Shown piece after piece: positions 55,374-61,027 of a DNA stretch of 61,027 nt. The stretch is from Flavobacteriales bacterium UBA974. Its GTDB lineage: Bacteria > Bacteroidota > Bacteroidia > Flavobacteriales_D > Sanyastnellaceae. Every line of letters begins with the position of its first letter. The first letter of the stretch is position 1. The DNA is taken from assembly GCA_002292405.1 (NCBI GenBank), contig DBBW01000018.1:1-61027 (forward strand), given 5' to 3'. Below the pieces are notes generated by a model. It was not told the origin of the DNA. It made no database searches and was given only the letters and a program-made list of their open reading frames with translations. The position numbers and the translations under genes are program-made.

Positions 55374-57169
55374 GGTTGGAATTCTATTATTCTATTTTCT
55401 CTGGCCGTATATTTAACAGAACCGGTTAAATATTTTTCAATAAGCAACCCTGCAATCGGAGCGGCCCAAGCCCCCCCTGCTCCAGCATGCTCAACATATA
55501 CACTCAATGCAATTTGAGGGTTTTCCCTCGGAGCAAAAGCCATAAACACACTGTGATCCTCAAGCTCACCATTCTGTACGGTTCCCGTTTTTCCACAAAT
55601 TGTAATGCCCTCCACTTTGGCCCTTGAAGCTGTTCCGTGTACATCTTCTATCACATTTTGCATAGCGTCAATAACGGATTCAAAGTATTTCACATCAACA
55701 CTCATCTCATGCAGTGAATCTAACCCCAAAGGCTTCCCCCGCCCTCCAATATCTCTTATGGGATGAGGTTCTATAAAGTACCCGCGATTGGCAATAATAG
55801 CTGCAAGATTAGCTATTTGCAAAGGCGTTGTAAGCAGCTCCCCCTCTCCAATAGCTATTGAAAATATAGTCCGAAACCCCCAATGATTTTTCCCATAAAT
55901 ATTATCATAATAAGGGGAATTAGGGATTGCCCCTGCTCTTGTGCCAGGGATATGCCCTCCAAGTTTAGTTCCAAACCCAAACTCTTTTATCCTCTTATTC
56001 CATACTTCTAATCCCATTGATACATCAACTAATGGATTTTCATCTCGGCCTCTTTGCACCACCCGTCTCATTACTTCATGGAAATAAGGATTACAAGAGT
56101 GAGTAATTGCCTGAGTGAAATCATCAGCTGAGTGTGGACCGTGACATCCGATTATCGATCGATCACAATTTATAATGGTTTTTGTAGATATTACTCCTTC
56201 ATCTAAAGCCACTAAACCTTGAACCATTTTGAAAATTGAACCAGGACGGTAAGTCCCTCTTAAAGCTCTATTGTACAAAGGTTTCCAGTTGTGTTTTCTG
56301 AGGCTATCATATACTAGCCCGCGTCTTTTTCCTGTTAAACTATTTGCATCGTAAAATGGAGAAGATACAAGGGCAAGAACTTCTCCGGTCTCGGGTTCTA
56401 TCGCTACAACGCTGCCCCTTTTGCCATTTAATAATTTTTCTGCATACTCTTGTAATGCAACATCAATAGTTAATGTTATGTCTTTGCCTGGGTTAGGCAT
56501 AGTGTCCAGTTCGTTTAATGTGTTGCGAACATTATTCCTAACATCGACGATATGAAATCTTGCTCCAGGTTCGCCTCTCAAGTGCCTTTCATACTTCGCT
56601 TCTAAGCCGGATTTACCCTTGTAATCGCCAAGGTGATACAATGTATTGTTTTGTAGATCATCTCTGTCAACTTCCCGATATTCTCCAATCAAATGGCCGG
56701 CAACACCAGCAAGGTTAGACCTAATAGACTGAGTCTTATACTTAATTTCAGGGTACTCCATAAGCTGCTTCGATATTCGCGCAAACTCTATTGCTGATAG
56801 CTGCTTTTCAATAACAGAAGGAACATAACGAGAATATGCAGCTGCTTTATCAAGCCTTTTTACGAGTTCAGTAAGTTCTAATTCTAACAAGTTAGCAAGT
56901 TTGAAAGTGTCAAGATTCTTAGATTTTCTTGGAGTAAAAAGTATATCATAACTCGCGATATTTGCTACTAAGAGTTTTCCATTCCTATCCAAGAACTGCC
57001 CTCTCATCGGGTCAAGAGTCTCACGTTCTTCAGTTAAACGCGCAGCATAGTTAGACCAGTCTGAATTAACAAGTTGAATGTGAGCTAATCGAGAAATAAA
57101 AATCGTGGAAATGACAATAACAAGACCTCCGAAAACCAAACTTCTATTTTTCAGATGATGATTAGACAT
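55370..57169 (-). CDS. mrdA: Penicillin-binding protein 2
   Basis: Transpeptidase of the elongation machine, 599 residues: one N-terminal membrane helix (about 9-28), the dimerisation and pedestal domain (about 40-235) and the transpeptidase domain. The active-site Ser is in RPGSIFKM (SxxK), the SxN motif is in HSCNPYF and the KTG box in CGKTGTVQN. It works with RodA, whose gene overlaps it by 4 nt; its own start overlaps the mreD stop by 1 nt (TAATG). Confidence 0.96.
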   Translation of the reverse strand: MSNHHLKNRSLVFGGLVIVISTIFISRLAHIQLVNSDWSNYAARLTEERETLDPMRGQFLDRNGKLLVANIASYDILFTPRKSKNLDTFKLANLLELELTELVKRLDKAAAYSRYVPSVIEKQLSAIEFARISKQLMEYPEIKYKTQSIRSNLAGVAGHLIGEYREVDRDDLQNNTLYHLGDYKGKSGLEAKYERHLRGEPGARFHIVDVRNNVRNTLNELDTMPNPGKDITLTIDVALQEYAEKLLNGKRGSVVAIEPETGEVLALVSSPFYDANSLTGKRRGLVYDSLRKHNWKPLYNRALRGTYRPGSIFKMVQGLVALDEGVISTKTIINCDRSIIGCHGPHSADDFTQAITHSCNPYFHEVMRRVVQRGRDENPLVDVSMGLEVWNKRIKEFGFGTKLGGHIPGTRAGAIPNSPYYDNIYGKNHWGFRTIFSIAIGEGELLTTPLQIANLAAIIANRGYFIEPHPIRDIGGRGKPLGLDSLHEMSVDVKYFESVIDAMQNVIEDVHGTASRAKVEGITICGKTGTVQNGELEDHSVFMAFAPRENPQIALSVYVEHAGAGGAWAAPIAGLLIEKYLTGSVKYTARENRIIEFQP

Positions 57170-57714
57170 TACCAGTGGTAGGTGCTAGTTTTATTAGAAT
57201 TAATCTTAGGTTTAGGCTCAAACAACCCTTGAACTATCGAAAATAGAAGAACACTCAGTATCGTTGAAGCAATTCCCTTTCCTATTGCGCTTGGCAGTAA
57301 AGACAATTTCCACCCTTCGATAGCAAATAAGCTGAACATATAAGTGAAGGTTATAAGAGCACTTAGGACTAAAAATCTTCCCCAGCCATCGTTAAGAGCG
57401 CTAATTGAGTGCTCTCGTGTAAACCCCTCTCTGGGAGCAATAAAAGTAGTGAACCAAGGCGTCATAAAGCAGGTGAAAACACCAGCAGCCATATGAAGCC
57501 CTCCAGTTAGCAACACCACATCCATGATGGCGCCTACAACTGCCCCTATAAGGATATAGCTTGTTTTAGAAAGCTCGAAAGGCAGCGTAATTAATCCATA
57601 AATATGGAAACAAATCACAACCCATCCGCCAGCAAAAATGGCATATCTAAAAATCAACACTTGAAGCAAACAAGTGAGCATCAAAATCGCTATTGATCGA
57701 ATCAAGGAATTCAT
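57169..57714 (-). CDS. mreD: Rod shape-determining protein MreD
   Basis: A 181-residue membrane protein with about five or six helices (RSIAILMLTCLLQVLIF, GWVVICFHIYGLITLPF, SYILIGAVVGAIMDVV and others). MreD is poorly conserved; the call rests on the hydrophobic pattern, the size and its place between mreC and mrdA, with 4-nt and 1-nt overlaps. Confidence 0.9.
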   Translation of the reverse strand: MNSLIRSIAILMLTCLLQVLIFRYAIFAGGWVVICFHIYGLITLPFELSKTSYILIGAVVGAIMDVVLLTGGLHMAAGVFTCFMTPWFTTFIAPREGFTREHSISALNDGWGRFLVLSALITFTYMFSLFAIEGWKLSLLPSAIGKGIASTILSVLLFSIVQGLFEPKPKINSNKTSTYHW

Positions 57715-58526
57715 GGTGATGACTTGGAGAGTAATGAATCTACTTCAAAAGCGCCCTCTTTACTCAAAAATTCTACATAGTGAATTCTCTTATAGTCCGC
57801 TGAGAGTTTTATTGTCACAGATTGAAACTCATCTGCTTCTGTCACAATTAACTCTTCAACTTTACCTACCAGTATTCCGCTTGGAAAAGTGCCTTGAAAT
57901 CCAGAGGTGATAACGGAGTCACCAGGGAGAATGTGTTCTGAAAGAGGAATATCTGTTAGAGTAGCATACTCGACACTCTCTCCAGACCAGTTTAAAATAC
58001 CAACAGCGCCATCATAACCAAGTCTAACGCTCCAATTGGTAGAAAGGTGAATAATAGGAAGAACCAAAGAGTGATTTACAGAGACCTCTGTGATAAGACC
58101 TGCCATAACACCATTTTCTAACATGCCCATTCCAGGTTGTAAACCAGATAATGAACCTTTATTAGCGACTAAGACGTTGTTTTTAAAAGATGTCGGATAT
58201 CGGATAATCTCTGCAGGGATACTTTCCCAGGAATTCCTGGAATGAAGTAACCTGCTAGACATAGATAGACTCCTATAACTCATATTTTCTGTCCTTAATC
58301 GAGCGTTTTCAATTAATAAACTTGAGTTGTTTTTTTTAAAGTCCTTATAATCGATTATTCTTCCCACGACATCAGTCCAGTTTGTAGACATTTCCATCCC
58401 GATTTTCGCTAAAGTTCCTCGAGGATGAGAATGAGTAGAAGTAACCCAACTTAAAGCGATCATTTCAAGTAGCACAAATAACACCAAACGGTGATTTCGA
58501 ATAATAAGCTGTATTAACGTGCGCAC
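57711..58526 (-). CDS. mreC: Rod shape-determining protein MreC
   Basis: Bitopic protein linking MreB to the periplasmic synthases, 271 residues: short cytosolic N-terminus, one helix (about 12-28), a coiled coil (about 60-90) and the beta-barrel MreC domain (about 105-255, ANKGSLSGLQPGMGM and SVITSGFQGTFPSGILVGKV). The start is GTG, about 30 nt after the mreB stop, with GAAAGGAAAGC upstream as a possible ribosome site. It overlaps mreD by 4 nt. Confidence 0.94.
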   Translation of the reverse strand: MRTLIQLIIRNHRLVLFVLLEMIALSWVTSTHSHPRGTLAKIGMEMSTNWTDVVGRIIDYKDFKKNNSSLLIENARLRTENMSYRSLSMSSRLLHSRNSWESIPAEIIRYPTSFKNNVLVANKGSLSGLQPGMGMLENGVMAGLITEVSVNHSLVLPIIHLSTNWSVRLGYDGAVGILNWSGESVEYATLTDIPLSEHILPGDSVITSGFQGTFPSGILVGKVEELIVTEADEFQSVTIKLSADYKRIHYVEFLSKEGAFEVDSLLSKSSP

Positions 58527-58556
58527 TTGAGAATCATTGCTTTCCTTTCTATTGAG

Positions 58557-59585
58557 TTACGATCGCATAAGGAATGGAAACCTGTCTATGTTTTTCAGAG
58601 CGATTGCAGTTCCTTTTGCAACAGCGTGAAGTGGGTCTTCTGATATGTGGACAGGTAGTTTAGTTCTCAGAGAAATTCGTTGATCTAATCCTCGTAGTAA
58701 AGCACCTCCACCAGCCAAGTAAATCCCAGTTTTGAAGATGTCGGCAGAGAGCTCAGGCGGCGTTTGGTTTAAAGATGCGTGAATAGCTTCTTCGATTTTA
58801 CTAATACTCTTATCTATTGCACTTGCAATTTCAGCATATGTTACAACGACCTCTTTAGGATGACCACTCAATAAATCGCGACCAAGAACGGGATAGTCAT
58901 CAGGGCCATCTTCTAAAATAGCTATTGCAGAACCCACTTGAATTTTAACCTGCTCAGCTGTTCTTTCCCCGATTAGGATGTTATGCTTACTACGCATATA
59001 ATCTTGAATGTCACGAGTGAATTCATCACCAGCGATTCTAATATTAGTATCTGTGACAATTCCGCCAAGAGCGATAACGGCGATTTCAGAAGTTCCACCA
59101 CCTATATCTACAATCATATTGCCCATAGGTTCTTCAACATCAATTCCAATTCCGATAGCAGCAGCCATCGGCTCGTGAATGAGGTACACCTCTTTTCCTC
59201 CAGCGTGCTCAGCTGAATCCTTGACGGCACGCTTTTCAACATCAGTAATACCAGAAGGAATGCAGATAACCATTCTATGAGAAGGCGTAAACCAAGATTT
59301 ACTATTCTTGTTGATCATTTGGATCATTCCCTTGATCATCTGCTCTGCTGATTCAAAATCGGCGATAACTCCATCTCTTAATGGACGAATTGTTTCGATA
59401 TTTTTGTGAGTTTTACCGTGCATTTGTTGGGCACGACGACCGATAGCTACAACGCGACCAGATTTTCTGTCTTTAGCAACAATAGAAGGTTGGTCTACGA
59501 CGACCTTGTCTTGATAGTAGATAATAGTGTTAGCAGTCCCCAAATCAATGGCGATATCCTGTACGAAATAGTTAAACAAGCCCAT
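58557..59585 (-). CDS. mreB: Actin-like rod-shape protein MreB
   Basis: Filament that steers wall synthesis. Actin-fold marks: DLGTANTIIY (phosphate 1), MIVDIGGGTSEIAVIALGG (phosphate 2) and LAGGGALLRGLDQ (adenosine site); a length of 342 is standard. I chose ATG 59585 (MGLFNYF), not the in-frame TTG at 59591, because that TTG is the end of the -7 box TAGATTTG and lies only 6 nt upstream. It heads mreB-mreC-mreD-mrdA-rodA. Confidence 0.97.
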   Translation of the reverse strand: MGLFNYFVQDIAIDLGTANTIIYYQDKVVVDQPSIVAKDRKSGRVVAIGRRAQQMHGKTHKNIETIRPLRDGVIADFESAEQMIKGMIQMINKNSKSWFTPSHRMVICIPSGITDVEKRAVKDSAEHAGGKEVYLIHEPMAAAIGIGIDVEEPMGNMIVDIGGGTSEIAVIALGGIVTDTNIRIAGDEFTRDIQDYMRSKHNILIGERTAEQVKIQVGSAIAILEDGPDDYPVLGRDLLSGHPKEVVVTYAEIASAIDKSISKIEEAIHASLNQTPPELSADIFKTGIYLAGGGALLRGLDQRISLRTKLPVHISEDPLHAVAKGTAIALKNIDRFPFLMRS

Positions 59586-59588
59586 ATC

Positions 59589-59596
59589 CAAATCTA
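59589..59596 (-). promoter_or_regulatory. mreB operon -7 box TAGATTTG
   Basis: An exact TAnnTTTG on the minus strand, ending 3 nt before the mreB ATG, the tightest spacing in the window. The -33 is unclear: GTGG lies 19 nt upstream. The remaining gap to purH holds nothing else I can support. Confidence 0.5.
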
Positions 59597-59732
59597 CAAT
59601 TTCACCCCTGCAATTCCACTTATTAGCACGCCTAAATTCTACTTAGTGAATAAGTTTTGTTTTAGGTTAATAAGGTTGAGTTTGGATGTTAATTAGGTGT
59701 TGAAAACAGTAAGCTTTCAAGTAGTTGTGCTT

Positions 59733-61027
59733 TTAGTGACGGAAATGCCTAACACCCGTTGTGTACATCGCAAGCCCCAACTCATTGCAAGCATCAATAC
59801 TTTTGTGATCATTAATGGATCCACCCGGCTGAATTACGTGCTTGATCCCCGCCTTAGCCGCAAGCGTTACGCAGTCGGCGAATGGAAAGAATGCATCTGA
59901 AGCCATCGAAGAACCTTCAAGGGATAGACCTAAGCCAGATGCTTTTTCAACGGCTTGCTTTAGGGCGTCAACACGTGAGGTTTGGCCTGTCCCTGAAGCG
60001 AGAAGCTGTCCATCTCTAGCAAAAACGATTGTGTTTGATTTAGTATGCTTTGCTAGTTTCATTGCGAAGATCATGTCAGCCATAGCACTTTTATCAGAAG
60101 TGGCTTTAGTTACGCAAGTTAGGTCTGCAACAGTTTCAATAGTATTGTCACGTTCCTGAACCAGGAAGCCATTTAAGGCAGTTCTAACAGTTGAATTAGG
60201 AAGTGATACGTTTTGTTGTTCTAAAAGAATGCGGTTTTTCTTGCCTTTCAGAATTTCGAAAGCATCAACGTCGAAATCAGGAGCGATTACTACCTCGTAG
60301 AAGAGGGTGTGGATCTTTTCTGCAGTAGCTATATCGATGGTGCGATTGGCAATTAGGACACCGCCAAACGCACTTACTGGATCTCCTTCTAAAGCTCGTT
60401 CGTATGCTTCGGCAAGATTGTCACGAGTTGCAATACCACAAGCATTGTTGTGCTTCATGATTGCAAACGTAGGATTGTCGTTTTTAAACTCTTCCATTAA
60501 GCTCACAGCGGCATCAACGTCGAGAAGATTGTTATAAGAAAGTTCCTTGCCGTGAAGTTGCTTTAAAATTTCTTCGAGTCCACCAAAGAAGCGTCCTGCT
60601 TGGTGTGGATTCTCACCATACCTCAAGGTTTTGACTTCTTGTACACTGAGATTTAAGGTGTCGATAAGCTGAGGATTCACAGTTGTGCTTAGCATGTATT
60701 GCTCAATCATTGTGTCGTAATGTGAGCTTGTGCGAAAGGCACGAGCAGCTAAAGAGCGGCGCTCCTCTAAAGAGGTTTCACCATCGTTAGTACGCAGCAT
60801 TTTAAGTAACGTATTGTAGTCATCCATGCTCGGTACGATGACCACGTCTTTGTGATTTTTTGCGGCTCCTCTAATAAGGGCGATTCCTCCGATGTCAATC
60901 TTTTCTATGATAGCTTCGGCTTCTGCACCGCTTGCAACAGTTTCTTCGAACGGGTATAAGTCTACAATGACAAGATCGATATACGGAATATCGTATTCAG
61001 CCATCTGTGCCTGGTCTTCTTCAAGAT
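59733..61027 (-). CDS. purH: Bifunctional AICAR formyltransferase/IMP cyclohydrolase, 5' end cut by window
   Basis: Last two steps of IMP synthesis. About 431 codons are present and the frame stays open past 61027, so the N-terminal 80 or so residues of the cyclohydrolase domain lie outside. Visible are IDLVIVDLYPFEETV and DIGGIALIRGAAKN (cyclohydrolase), then the formyltransferase domain with RYGENPHQ, the catalytic KHNNACG and PGGSINDHKSIDACNE; it ends TTGVRHFRH. It lies directly upstream of mreB on the same strand, an order I recall in many Flavobacteriia, but mreB has its own promoter. Confidence 0.97.
   Translation of the reverse strand, partial: LEEDQAQMAEYDIPYIDLVIVDLYPFEETVASGAEAEAIIEKIDIGGIALIRGAAKNHKDVVIVPSMDDYNTLLKMLRTNDGETSLEERRSLAARAFRTSSHYDTMIEQYMLSTTVNPQLIDTLNLSVQEVKTLRYGENPHQAGRFFGGLEEILKQLHGKELSYNNLLDVDAAVSLMEEFKNDNPTFAIMKHNNACGIATRDNLAEAYERALEGDPVSAFGGVLIANRTIDIATAEKIHTLFYEVVIAPDFDVDAFEILKGKKNRILLEQQNVSLPNSTVRTALNGFLVQERDNTIETVADLTCVTKATSDKSAMADMIFAMKLAKHTKSNTIVFARDGQLLASGTGQTSRVDALKQAVEKASGLGLSLEGSSMASDAFFPFADCVTLAAKAGIKHVIQPGGSINDHKSIDACNELGLAMYTTGVRHFRH

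Noticed and set aside
1..61027. tRNA, rRNA, CRISPR array, insertion sequence, prophage, toxin-antitoxin or defence genes
   Set aside because: I read the gaps and found no cloverleaf, repeat-spacer pattern, transposase, integrase or nuclease-type system. The window is essentially housekeeping, so I do not claim a new system of that kind.

Overview
The window is bacterial, AT-rich, and looks like chromosome from a marine member of Bacteroidota, order Flavobacteriales. The evidence is a type IX secretion (T9SS) cargo protein, a TonB-dependent receptor with a carboxypeptidase-regulatory-like N-terminal domain, several Bacteroidota-only families (DUF2480-, DUF4271- and DUF6089-like), almost no Shine-Dalgarno sequences, promoters of the Bacteroidota form TTG-N19-21-TAnnTTTG, and the gene orders purH-mreBCD-mrdA-rodA and pdxJ/CBS-nadK-DUF6089-uppS-bamA-ompH-ompH-murI. 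I see no tRNA, rRNA, CRISPR array, insertion sequence, prophage or plasmid gene. This is mostly a housekeeping region.

Layout. 1-7.6 kb: polA (cut by the window start, proofreading site destroyed), a DUF2480 gene, dxs, purQ, a 62-residue membrane protein and purD. 7.7-14.1 kb: an LPS-type glycosyltransferase converging on an operon that reads DUF4271, hemD, rnpA, ctpA, O-antigen-ligase-like gene. 14.2-20 kb: asd, a TonB receptor, a small outer-membrane barrel and a T9SS cargo protein. 20-27 kb: metG, an LD-carboxypeptidase, kbl with an FAD oxidase, and three broken genes (nitroreductase, SpoIIE-type phosphatase, CBS-domain fragment). 27-36.4 kb: an esterase with pdxJ, diverging from a long, overlapping envelope operon. 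36.4-45.3 kb, minus strand: a gamma carbonic anhydrase, a frameshifted yifB/comM, gmhA, dsbD, tilS, pabB and lpdA. 45.4-53.9 kb: an RND exporter, rfbA, a polyprenyl synthase and sucAB. 54-61 kb: rodA, mrdA, mreD, mreC, mreB and purH (cut by the window end).

How the genes work together. Envelope building dominates. UppS and Dxs supply isoprenoid carriers, MurI supplies D-glutamate, MreBCD/PBP2/RodA elongate the wall, BamA and two Skp-like chaperones insert outer-membrane proteins, and GmhA, RfbA, the glycosyltransferase and the ligase serve LPS. SucA, SucB and LpdA together form the 2-oxoglutarate dehydrogenase complex. PurQ, PurD and PurH are scattered steps of purine synthesis.

The two most unusual observations are these. 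First, a -7 promoter box ends only 3-6 nt before the start codon of many genes, which implies leaderless mRNAs. Second, the PolA 3'-5' exonuclease domain has lost all four metal ligands. Several genes are decayed or frameshifted (yifB, nitroreductase, phosphatase, CBS fragment); assembly error must be excluded for the single-base cases.
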